A stretch of 35,103 nt of DNA from Phocaeicola sp. GTDB taxonomy: Bacteria > Bacteroidota > Bacteroidia > Bacteroidales > Bacteroidaceae. Below, one piece after another: positions 8,008-15,410 of this stretch. The notes under the pieces were generated by a model. The model was not told where the DNA came from. It was given only the letters and a program-made list of their open reading frames with translations, and made no database searches. The DNA is taken from assembly GCA_022764505.1 (NCBI GenBank), contig JALEQJ010000017.1:1-35103 (forward strand), given 5' to 3'. The position numbers and the translations under genes were made by a program. Each line of letters begins with the position of its first letter. Within the stretch, counting starts at the first letter, position 1.

Positions 8008-9216
8008 CTATTTTACACCATCTCGAACGAGGCTATCTTTCGTAAGACTGTCTTTTACTATTTCCGTTTCTACAAACTCTCCGTCTTCCGTCCATCGTCC
8101 TTCTATCACTTGACCTGTTTTTTCTATTCTCGTTTCTCTATCTATATATTCATCTATATATTTATCTCTATGATAGTCAAAACTGATACAGAATATCAGC
8201 CCTACTACTATCGCAAGAATCCAAGTAAGGAGCAAAGCTATTTTAGAACCGGCTCTCATTCGTTTCAGAGGTTTGAAAAGACTTATCAACAGTCTTATGA
8301 CTATGAGGACAGGAATACCCAAGACTATGATACCACAAAGTGCGATAAAGAAACTGGGTATAGGGACTTGCTGTATTTCTTCCCAGTGGATATAAGGGAA
8401 AAGTTCATAGACAAAGGCAGGAATAGCAGCCACAATACCTACTGCTACCATAAACAATCCAAAACCAGCCACAGCTACACCAAATAAAACAGGCAATAAA
8501 CAAATCCCAAAGAAAATAAGCAGAACTTTCATACATATCGTAGCTACCTTGAAAATAGCATTCAGCACATCTGTAAAGATGGAATTGCTTTTAATTTCCT
8601 GCGCACGGTCTGCCAAAGTATTGGTTACAGCCTTGCCTATATTGCTTACACTCACAGTTTCTCCTTTCATACGCAATTCTTCTACCACAGTATCTGCTTG
8701 TGGCACGATGAGCCACATCACTATATAAAATACGAAAGAAGTTCCAAAGAAGAGAAGCGCACTCACTATAAGAGCCAAACGTACCCAGACAGAGTCTACC
8801 CCGAGATAAGCTGCGATACCTCCGGCTACCCCACCCAGCATACGGTCTGTAAGACTTCTGTAAAGTCTCTTGGACATATCGAACTGGAGAGGGGGGATAT
8901 TCACAGAAGCCCGCTTAGGCTGCTCCTGATCTCCCGCTTCTTCTTCGGCATTCGTACCGCTCACCTCTTCGGGTTCTCCTATACGAGTTATTACGTCCTT
9001 TACCTGTTCTATACTTACCACAGAAGCGTCTGTAGGAAGAGCTTCCGAGAAGATCTCCGCTATTCTACTTTCTATATCTGTTACGATCTCTCTGGCACTT
9101 TCGTCTTGTCCGAAGCATTTTTTCAAATTTCGGATATAGGTATCCAATAACTGATAAGCGTCTTCGTCTATGTGGTAGACCTTACCATTGAGATTTACTG
9201 TCAATGTCTTTTTCAT
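8008..9216 (-). CDS. PspC-domain membrane protein
   Basis: A 402-residue inner-membrane protein. Residues 1-95 form a soluble N-terminal region (MKKTLTVNLNGKVYHIDEDA, DIESRIAEIFSE, VKDVITRIGEPEEV) commonly found ahead of PspC in Bacteroidetes. Residues about 120-180 are the PspC domain (RSLTDRMLGGVAGGIAAYLG, then a transmembrane segment ending FYIVMWLIVPQAD). Several further hydrophobic segments and an acidic hydrophilic tail follow. PspC proteins act in envelope-stress responses, but the exact role here is not known. I rejected the longer frame opening at 9363 because the ATG at 9216 overlaps the padR stop in an ATGA arrangement, pointing to translational coupling, and the protein from this ATG begins like its family. 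Confidence 0.88.
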   Translation of the reverse strand: MKKTLTVNLNGKVYHIDEDAYQLLDTYIRNLKKCFGQDESAREIVTDIESRIAEIFSEALPTDASVVSIEQVKDVITRIGEPEEVSGTNAEEEAGDQEQPKRASVNIPPLQFDMSKRLYRSLTDRMLGGVAGGIAAYLGVDSVWVRLALIVSALLFFGTSFVFYIVMWLIVPQADTVVEELRMKGETVSVSNIGKAVTNTLADRAQEIKSNSIFTDVLNAIFKVATICMKVLLIFFGICLLPVLFGVAVAGFGLFMVAVGIVAAIPAFVYELFPYIHWEEIQQVPIPSFFIALCGIIVLGIPVLIVIRLLISLFKPLKRMRAGSKIALLLTWILAIVVGLIFCISFDYHRDKYIDEYIDRETRIEKTGQVIEGRWTEDGEFVETEIVKDSLTKDSLVRDGVK

Positions 9217-9557
9217 AATGATGTGTTTTGAGGGGTGTTTCTTAACTGCTGAATACTTTCTGATATATCGTCCCAAGCTTTTTCCAATTCTTCCAAGAAC
9301 AATAGACCTGCCTCTGTGAGGAGGTAATACTTCCGAGGAGGACCTTGAGTGGACTCTCTCCATTCGTAGCTCAGCAAACCATCTCTCTTCAAGCGCGAAA
9401 GTAAGGGGTACAATGTACCTTCTACTACAATCAGTCTGGCTTCCTTCAAATCTGTTATAATGTCCGAGGCATAAGAGGTTTCTCTCCTCAGCAATAACAA
9501 GACGCAGTATTCCAGCAAACCTTTGCGCATCTGTGATTTTACATTTTCTGCTATCAT
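9213..9557 (-). CDS. PadR-family transcriptional regulator
   Basis: A 114-residue winged-helix DNA-binding protein. Typical PadR features are QMRKGLLEYCVLLLLRRETS, YASDIITDLKEA, the VVEGTLYPLLSRLKRDGLL recognition-helix region and the wing GPPRKYYLLTEAG. I chose the ATG at 9557 rather than 9614 because a TATATTTG promoter box lies between them (9588-9581, minus strand) and PadR proteins begin near this methionine. Its stop codon overlaps the pspC start by four bases. PadR regulators often control the gene they are coupled to, so autoregulation of padR-pspC is the simplest inference. The effector is unknown. Confidence 0.9.
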   Translation of the reverse strand: MIAENVKSQMRKGLLEYCVLLLLRRETSYASDIITDLKEARLIVVEGTLYPLLSRLKRDGLLSYEWRESTQGPPRKYYLLTEAGLLFLEELEKAWDDISESIQQLRNTPQNTSL

Positions 9558-9580
9558 AACGCTTTCTGTTTTTGTCTGTA

Positions 9581-9588
9581 CAAATATA
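9581..9588 (-). promoter_or_regulatory. -7 promoter box of padR-pspC
   Basis: TATATTTG on the minus strand matches TAnnTTTG exactly, 23 bp before the padR ATG at 9557. A TTTG further upstream (9616-9613) is at 24 bp, slightly wide of the usual spacing. Confidence 0.6.
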
Positions 9589-9781
9589 TAATACACATAC
9601 GTACCTTGCATCACAAAGTAGTAGTTTTAACGCAAGTTTAACAATTTCATTACTTCAGCACCGTATACAGATGCCTGTAGCTGTAAAAAAGACCCAAAGA
9701 AGAACAAAAGAGTACTCCAAACGGATAAACTGTCTTTTTGCACTCGTCCTTTCTTAAACTCTCTGTCATTTACAGACAAAC

Positions 9782-9867
9782 TCTATTCCGTACCACGAAA
9801 TATGTAAACTTCCACCCAAGTTTATATAAACCATAGCGGAAGTTTATATAAACCGAAGTGAGGAACA
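9782..9867 (+). repeat. 86-bp direct repeat, copy A
   Basis: Matches 17811-17896 over 86 bp with one difference (TACCAC here, TACTAC there). Inside are two identical AAGTTTATATAAACC boxes with a 22-bp period (starts 9818 and 9840), each with a GTTTATATAAAC palindrome. A longer inverted pairing joins GTAAACTTCC with GGAAGTTTAT. It ends one base before the terminator region of the minus-strand operon. The pair brackets the four-gene operon in direct orientation. Confidence 0.9.
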
Positions 9868-9868
9868 T

Positions 9869-9909
9869 AAAAAGAACTCCCCGATTTCCATTATCGGAAG
9901 TCGGGGAGT
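9869..9909 (-). terminator. Terminator of the four-gene surface-protease operon
   Basis: ACTCCCCGA (9876-9884) pairs with TCGGGGAGT (9901-9909), with further TTCC/GGAA pairing inside. On the minus strand a CTTTTTA tail follows. Confidence 0.85.
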
Positions 9910-9957
9910 AATCATAAGAAAAAATAGAATCTTTATTATGATAGTTTATTCATAGTG

Positions 9958-10917
9958 TCAAAGCGCAATAGAAGCACCTACAGCAAGGCTATTTCTGGTA
10001 AATTCGCTCAATCCCAAACGATAAGTCAAGTCCACACTCACCTTACCGAAAGTCAAAGATGTGCCCAAAGAATAGAAATCCAAGCCTTTTCCTTGATGTT
10101 GGAAACCTGTATGTAAACCTATCATCTTACGATATTCATAAGATGCACCTACACCTATCTGGCTCTCTTTGTAAGAAGTTACATAGCCACCTTGCAGTTG
10201 CAAACCTACACTATGGTCTTCGTTTATATCGGACATAGCGCCTACTCCCAAAGAAATGGTAGAGGGCATACGATAAGATACACCTTCGCCATAGTTCAAG
10301 TCTTGACCGAAATGATGTGCGCTCAGCGTAGCCGTCCATCGTGTAGGCAATGTACCATCAAAGAGAGCTGTCTCATCTTTGTAGGAAACTCCTACACCGA
10401 AGATATAGTTGGTAGTCTGCTTGTTGGAAACGGAACGTATCATTGCAGCTGTGGCATACGCAAAAAATTTGTCGCAAGAATTATAGGCGTAACCCAAGTC
10501 CAATATAGTCTGATTAGGCTTGATGTTTGTAGCCAAATCCTCTCCCATACCGTTCACTTTAGGAATAGAAAGTCCGGACAAGTAGCGGAAACCTCCGAAG
10601 ATGGCGTGGTGTTCATTGAGCTTATAGCCCGCAGAAGCAACCACATACTTTTCTCTTCCTCCTATTTCTTGCTTAGGCATAAACTCTGTACCCACATAAG
10701 CGGAGAAACGAGACTCTACACCGAAGATATTGGTAGGGTTAGTATATAGGTAGTTATTACTATGAGTTACAAGGTTTGTTCCTCCTAAGGCTTGCGAACG
10801 TGCATCCGGATTAAGTTCCAAAATGCGTAGAGGAGCATTTCCTTGTGCGCATACAGAAGTAGCTATGAGCGTAGCTCCGGCTACTGCCAGCGATTTGCAA
10901 AGTATTTTCTTTATCAT
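9958..10917 (-). CDS. PorV/PorQ-family outer-membrane protein (type IX secretion associated)
   Basis: A 319-residue protein with a signal peptide (MIKKILCKSLAVAGATLIATSVCA, cleaved before QGN) and a beta-barrel-like body of alternating short strands ending LAVGASIAL. The family marker is the NPDARSQALGGTN segment (about residues 36-48), followed by NNYLYTNPTNI. In this FadL-like barrel family, PorV carries type IX cargo to the attachment complex and PorQ is involved in cargo anchoring. This protein is shorter than typical PorV and, unlike the core porV, sits as the last gene of an operon with one T9SS-type cargo protease, 12 bp after it. I infer a dedicated partner for that protease rather than the housekeeping T9SS component. 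No function has been shown for this paralogue. Confidence 0.82.
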   Translation of the reverse strand: MIKKILCKSLAVAGATLIATSVCAQGNAPLRILELNPDARSQALGGTNLVTHSNNYLYTNPTNIFGVESRFSAYVGTEFMPKQEIGGREKYVVASAGYKLNEHHAIFGGFRYLSGLSIPKVNGMGEDLATNIKPNQTILDLGYAYNSCDKFFAYATAAMIRSVSNKQTTNYIFGVGVSYKDETALFDGTLPTRWTATLSAHHFGQDLNYGEGVSYRMPSTISLGVGAMSDINEDHSVGLQLQGGYVTSYKESQIGVGASYEYRKMIGLHTGFQHQGKGLDFYSLGTSLTFGKVSVDLTYRLGLSEFTRNSLAVGASIAL

Positions 10918-10929
10918 AATCTTAGTTTA

Positions 10930-13692
10930 TTACTTGACGAATAATTGTTCAAAACGTGAGAATCCTTCTGCTTCTACTATCAGGCGATAGGTATTGGGAG
11001 CCAAAGCATTTACATTGAGTGTAACGATACCATCGGCTGTAGCTTTCACTTGATGGTCTGCCACTACTTTTCCTGCCATAGTTACAATACGTACACGTGC
11101 TATAGAGATCTTGCTATTCAATAGAAGATTCAACTTGGTAGTTACAGGCATAGGGTATACTAATTGTACAGGAGCTTCTGCATCTGCTACCACACGTACT
11201 TTCACTGTAGTTTCTATAGGACGGCTTACTTCATCGCTCACTTTCACACGCAGGGTGGTCATACCTTTCTTTACAGGAGTTACTTTGAGGACATTGTCTA
11301 CTACAGCTACACGTGCCACAGCTTCATTGGTAGAAACCGCTTCTACTTTCACAGCAAAGTCTGCATCGTAAGAGAAGTTCTTCAGCACCGGAATTTCCAA
11401 TTCGCCACCATTCATACCTACGACCATATCGGAGAAAGCCCCTGTGAGTTTCAGTAGATCGTGAGGCAATACGGTGAAAGTGATAGTTTTATTTGTAGTA
11501 TCACCCAGTTCATCTGTAGCATAAATTACGAAAGAGTAGTCTCCGGCAGGCAGTACAGAACGTACCACGATGGTTTGTACACCTTTTACTTCGGAAAGCG
11601 TAACACCACGTGTTTCTCCCTTGATGCCGAATTTTACCTTATGCCCGTCTTTGTCTTCTACCTTGAAAGTAATTTTAGCATCTCTATTACCTACTACTTT
11701 CACCTTGTCTGTTCCGGAAAGTAAGGTGATAACAGGTGCATTGTTATGCAAGGTCTTCTGTGTGAAGATTTCTGCAGCCGAACGGTTACCCCATCTATCT
11801 TCTGCCACGAGTGCAAAGTGATAATCTGTAGTGGTATTCAGTCCTGTGAACTTATAGCTCATAGTTTCTCCTGCTTTCGCTTCTTTCACCCAAATTTTCA
11901 TAGGTTTAAGAGCAGTAAGATTGGCAGCGGTAATAGGCTCTTTGCTCATATAGAGATAAACGTATGACGCTTTCTTATCGTCTTCGTCTGCAGGTACAGC
12001 CCAAGAAAGACTGATTTCCGTATGCGTAGACTTCACTTCTTTCTTCTTAGGTTTTTCCGGAGCTTTCTTTTGGTCTTTATCAAATACTACACCGGCATCA
12101 AGATAACCCAATCCGAGTCTGCCTCGTTCTGTAGGATTTTCCTCGTCTATATCCACAGGGAGGAAAGAGCTGAGCAATACTTTCTTGAGGTCTTCGTTTG
12201 TATAACCTTTACCACCGTATTTACTCAAAATAAGAGCTGCAGTTCCGGATACGTGAGGAGCAGCCATAGATGTACCTTGGAAATAAGCATACTTATTGTC
12301 TGCTACAGTACTGAGTACACCGGCAGCAGTACCGAATTTATCTATATCTCCACCAGGTGCCATAATATCCACCCAGTCTCCACGGTTTGTATAAGACGCA
12401 CGAGTAAAGTTGGTACTCATAGCAGATACCGCTATCACACGCTCATAAGCTCCGGGATAGCAGGGTGCATCTTCGTTGTCATTACCTGCTGCGAAGATTA
12501 CTAAACCACCCTTCATAGGTGAACCTTCACGTTGATTTCCTTTCTTATCCTTACCCGCATTGTCTATAAAGTAGTCTATCGCTTTCTTCAATGGTTCCGG
12601 GAATGGGAATCTTGGAGGATATCCCCAAGAGTTTTGCGCAATTACGGCACCATTGTCTGCAGAATACACCAAAGCATCTGCGGGATTACTGCCTGTGCGT
12701 TGTCCTTTTGGACGGCTATCTACAGCCAAGCAAGCCATTATGCGAACTCCACTATTTTCCGATCCATCACCACCGGCTACACCGCAAACACCTATATTAT
12801 TGTTGTTTTTTGCAGCTACAGTACCGGCTACGTGTGTTCCGTGGCTTCCCACTCTACCTTTCACCACGAAAGTGTTTCCGTGAACATCGTCCACTATACC
12901 GTTACCATCATTGTCTTTTCCATCGTTTGGAACTTCTTTTTCGTTTACCCAAAGATTGGCTTTCAGGTCTTCGTGGTTCAGATCCACTCCATCGTCTATT
13001 ACACTGACAATGACATTGGGTTTACCTGTTTCTATTTTCCACGCTTCAAACAAGTTAAGGTCTGCACCCAATACAGCACCCGGTGCCGTACCCATATTGT
13101 TGTAATGCCATTGGTCTACCAATTTAGGATCTGTAAAATGATGCTTGACAGAACGTTTTTGGAAAGTGCTGATCATATCATCTCCGAAAGCAGGAGAAAC
13201 CTGTACTCCATAAGTTTCTATAGGATATACCGCTTCTATTTTTTCAAATTCGGGTACAGCACTCAAGGTTTTTATAGCATCTGCAGTTTCTTTTTCTTCA
13301 TCGAAGTGAACTATATACCAAAGATGCAGATCGTACTTACGATGTCTTTCTTCAAACTCTTTGTTGGTTGTAAACATTGGTTTTACCATTGTTACTCCCA
13401 AACGTTTTGATGCGAGAGAGATAGGCTCGGATATAGAAGAGAAAGTCTGTATGTCTATCTCTCCTGTACTTTCCATAAGTCTTTTGGCTGTTTCTTCGCT
13501 CATCTTCACAAAAGCCTGACCTTTGATGGCTTCTGCTATGACAGGATTGATACGATAGTTTTCGTAACCATTGGGCTGTCTGTCTTTGTTCCTTGCATTT
13601 TCTGCAAGATCTTCTACAGCTCTATCCGCAGTACAACCCGATAATGTGATGGCACAGGCTGCGAATGTATATAATAAGTTCTTTATTTTCAT
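10930..13692 (-). CDS. Subtilisin-family (S8) serine protease with lipobox and T9SS-type C-terminal domain
   Basis: A 920-residue surface protease. The start is taken at the ATG at 13692 (MKIKNLLYTF), which gives a clean lipoprotein signal ending ITLSGC. The longer frame from 13749 overlaps the upstream gene and buries the signal. Residues about 45-190 form a propeptide-like region. The S8 domain (about 210-530) has all three catalytic residues: Asp233 in VIDDGVDL, His284 in GSHGTHVAGT and Ser475 in GTSMAAPHV, with oxyanion Asn404 in AAGNDN. A Ca-binding-like NDGKDNDGNGIVDD loop lies between Asp and His. After it come an Fn3-like domain (about 545-650), two Ig/cadherin-like domains (about 660-835), and a C-terminal domain starting VQLVYPMPVTTKLNL and ending FVK, resembling type A T9SS sorting domains. 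It is third in the operon, 29 bp after the BACON gene and 12 bp before the PorV-like gene. Confidence 0.92.
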   Translation of the reverse strand: MKIKNLLYTFAACAITLSGCTADRAVEDLAENARNKDRQPNGYENYRINPVIAEAIKGQAFVKMSEETAKRLMESTGEIDIQTFSSISEPISLASKRLGVTMVKPMFTTNKEFEERHRKYDLHLWYIVHFDEEKETADAIKTLSAVPEFEKIEAVYPIETYGVQVSPAFGDDMISTFQKRSVKHHFTDPKLVDQWHYNNMGTAPGAVLGADLNLFEAWKIETGKPNVIVSVIDDGVDLNHEDLKANLWVNEKEVPNDGKDNDGNGIVDDVHGNTFVVKGRVGSHGTHVAGTVAAKNNNNIGVCGVAGGDGSENSGVRIMACLAVDSRPKGQRTGSNPADALVYSADNGAVIAQNSWGYPPRFPFPEPLKKAIDYFIDNAGKDKKGNQREGSPMKGGLVIFAAGNDNEDAPCYPGAYERVIAVSAMSTNFTRASYTNRGDWVDIMAPGGDIDKFGTAAGVLSTVADNKYAYFQGTSMAAPHVSGTAALILSKYGGKGYTNEDLKKVLLSSFLPVDIDEENPTERGRLGLGYLDAGVVFDKDQKKAPEKPKKKEVKSTHTEISLSWAVPADEDDKKASYVYLYMSKEPITAANLTALKPMKIWVKEAKAGETMSYKFTGLNTTTDYHFALVAEDRWGNRSAAEIFTQKTLHNNAPVITLLSGTDKVKVVGNRDAKITFKVEDKDGHKVKFGIKGETRGVTLSEVKGVQTIVVRSVLPAGDYSFVIYATDELGDTTNKTITFTVLPHDLLKLTGAFSDMVVGMNGGELEIPVLKNFSYDADFAVKVEAVSTNEAVARVAVVDNVLKVTPVKKGMTTLRVKVSDEVSRPIETTVKVRVVADAEAPVQLVYPMPVTTKLNLLLNSKISIARVRIVTMAGKVVADHQVKATADGIVTLNVNALAPNTYRLIVEAEGFSRFEQLFVK

Positions 13693-13721
13693 ATTGATAA
13701 TCTTTATGATATGAGCTTTCA

Positions 13722-15398
13722 TTATTTCTTTGCCTTGGCTTGACACCATTTCTTATAGTTAGCCTCAGCTTTTTGAGCATAGGACTTGAAGAATTCTCTG
13801 CGTTCCATAAATGTAGAGTTCTTCACAGCAGAAGAGATATTATCGTCCAATCCGAAATAAGCAAGTCCCAATACCGGCTTCTTATCATTGTAATCTTCGT
13901 AATTTGGATAAACCTTCACTGTGAGTACTACTCCATCTTCGTAGCGTGCATAAGTTACAGAAGTCAGGTCTTGACTTTCGTATTGGAACTCAAAGCCAGA
14001 GCTCACCAACAAATTCTTGAATTCTTCTGTCAGTTTATATCTGCCTTGAGCTGTTTGCCACATTCCGGCAGAAATGTTTGTAAAGAAGTCTGTCTTTTGG
14101 AACAATAGTCCCATAGTCTTTTCTTTCTCTTGTTCAAAGAAGTAAATAGTAGCCAAGCGAGTAGAAACTTCCTTGCTGATAGGGAGGTATTCTGCAAAGT
14201 AAATCACGTTTGCATTCTTGTCTCCATACGCTCTATAAGTTTCTATAGAGTTACCTTCGGATTCTTCCCAAGCTTTTACAGCGAAGTAGTTTGCTTTATT
14301 GAAGAAAGACGTATTACGGAGTGGCAAAGTAGTAAACGTAGGGAATTCTCCACCTTGTCCTTCCGAAGCAGAATAAACTACTTCTGTCCAGTTTCCGGTT
14401 TCGGAAATTTGTACTGCAGCAGAGATTTCTACTTTTTTATTCACAAGTGCATAATGCTTCGTATGAACTCCTTTCTCAAATTTGTCAATCTTCTTTGAGT
14501 CTTTTACAAAACCTAAAGAGAACAAATGCTTCTCAAATGCCGGATCTAAACCAAATTTCGTATTAGGTGTTGTGATCACACATTGAGAGTAAATATCTGT
14601 TCCAAAAGGATAGAGATAAGAGATAGAAGAAGAATACTTGTCATTGCCCAAGAAAGAATAAGTCCAAGCTCCTTTTTCTTCTTTGCTACCTACAAGAGTT
14701 GTCCCACGCAAATTCTCGAACTTCATCATATCTTGACGTTTTTTACCGTACTCCAGCATATAAGGCAATAAGAAATCCGAAAGAGCTTGTTGCTTAATGA
14801 CAATTTCTTTGGTTACATCTGAGGTGCGCACATAGATTTTAGCTTCACGAGCCGTAGTTTCTCTGTTAGGAAGAACTACCAAGTCTATGTTTCCTTCTGC
14901 TGTTTTCTTCACAGTAATCCAAGGGAACATTTCCGCTCCTTCCAGCGTCCAGTTGGCATCTGTACCGGTAACATTCAACTCATAAGTTCCACCATTGCTG
15001 ATAACAGACAGATCTGTTTCCGATATTTCCAATACACTTTCTCCTGCACTCTGGCGGATATTGAGCACTGTAGAAGCATCTCCTGCATTGAGAAGTACAT
15101 AAGTTTCTCTTTCTGTACCGGTATCATTCTTCGCAGCGGAGAGAATCAAGGCATCTTCTTTCTTTTCCACAGAAAGCCATTTACCTTCTGCGGGAGATGT
15201 AGCAACCCATGATTTCGCATCTGTATTCACAATGATCACTTTTTTACCGCTTTCACGGGTAAAGCTCACCAACTCTTCGGAAAGCGTAATATACGCTTTC
15301 TCCATTCCGTCTATATCATTAACCTGAGAGTTGCATGATGCACACAGCAATGCCACACAACCTACCAGCCAATAAAATGTATGATTTATATATTTCAT
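13722..15398 (-). CDS. BACON-domain lipoprotein
   Basis: A 558-residue probable surface lipoprotein. The signal peptide ends in LLCASC, so lipidation at Cys22 is expected. Two tandem BACON (Bacteroidetes-associated carbohydrate-binding often N-terminal) Ig-like domains occupy about residues 35-120 (ending VLNIRQSAG) and 122-206 (ending EIVIKQQA), with the typical WLSVEKK and PWITVKK tryptophan motifs. The remaining 350 residues match nothing I recognise. They are rich in Lys and aromatic residues, without membrane segments. BACON domains mediate surface carbohydrate or mucin binding or act as spacers. It is the second gene of the operon, 12 bp after the Ig-like lipoprotein and 29 bp before the protease, so it may present or recruit the protease's target. 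Confidence 0.87.
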   Translation of the reverse strand: MKYINHTFYWLVGCVALLCASCNSQVNDIDGMEKAYITLSEELVSFTRESGKKVIIVNTDAKSWVATSPAEGKWLSVEKKEDALILSAAKNDTGTERETYVLLNAGDASTVLNIRQSAGESVLEISETDLSVISNGGTYELNVTGTDANWTLEGAEMFPWITVKKTAEGNIDLVVLPNRETTAREAKIYVRTSDVTKEIVIKQQALSDFLLPYMLEYGKKRQDMMKFENLRGTTLVGSKEEKGAWTYSFLGNDKYSSSISYLYPFGTDIYSQCVITTPNTKFGLDPAFEKHLFSLGFVKDSKKIDKFEKGVHTKHYALVNKKVEISAAVQISETGNWTEVVYSASEGQGGEFPTFTTLPLRNTSFFNKANYFAVKAWEESEGNSIETYRAYGDKNANVIYFAEYLPISKEVSTRLATIYFFEQEKEKTMGLLFQKTDFFTNISAGMWQTAQGRYKLTEEFKNLLVSSGFEFQYESQDLTSVTYARYEDGVVLTVKVYPNYEDYNDKKPVLGLAYFGLDDNISSAVKNSTFMERREFFKSYAQKAEANYKKWCQAKAKK

Positions 15399-15410
15399 AT
15401 TTGCTTATTA

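Larger units (their letters stand above)
9558..9957. other. Intergenic region between padR and the surface-protease operon
   Basis: No credible gene. In order it holds the padR promoter, about 180 bp with nothing recognised, the 86-bp dispersed repeat copy A and the terminator of the minus-strand operon. Confidence 0.7.

Noticed and set aside
8008-9363. Longer 451-residue start for the PspC protein
   Set aside because: The extra 49 residues translate padR sequence in another frame; the overlapping ATGA start at 9216 fits the family N-terminus.
12532-13410. 292-codon plus-strand open frame opposite the S8 protease
   Set aside because: Antisense to the protease's catalytic and propeptide regions; no start signal or family resemblance.
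13693-13749. Upstream start for the S8 protease
   Set aside because: It overlaps the BACON gene's end and would place 19 residues ahead of the lipoprotein signal.
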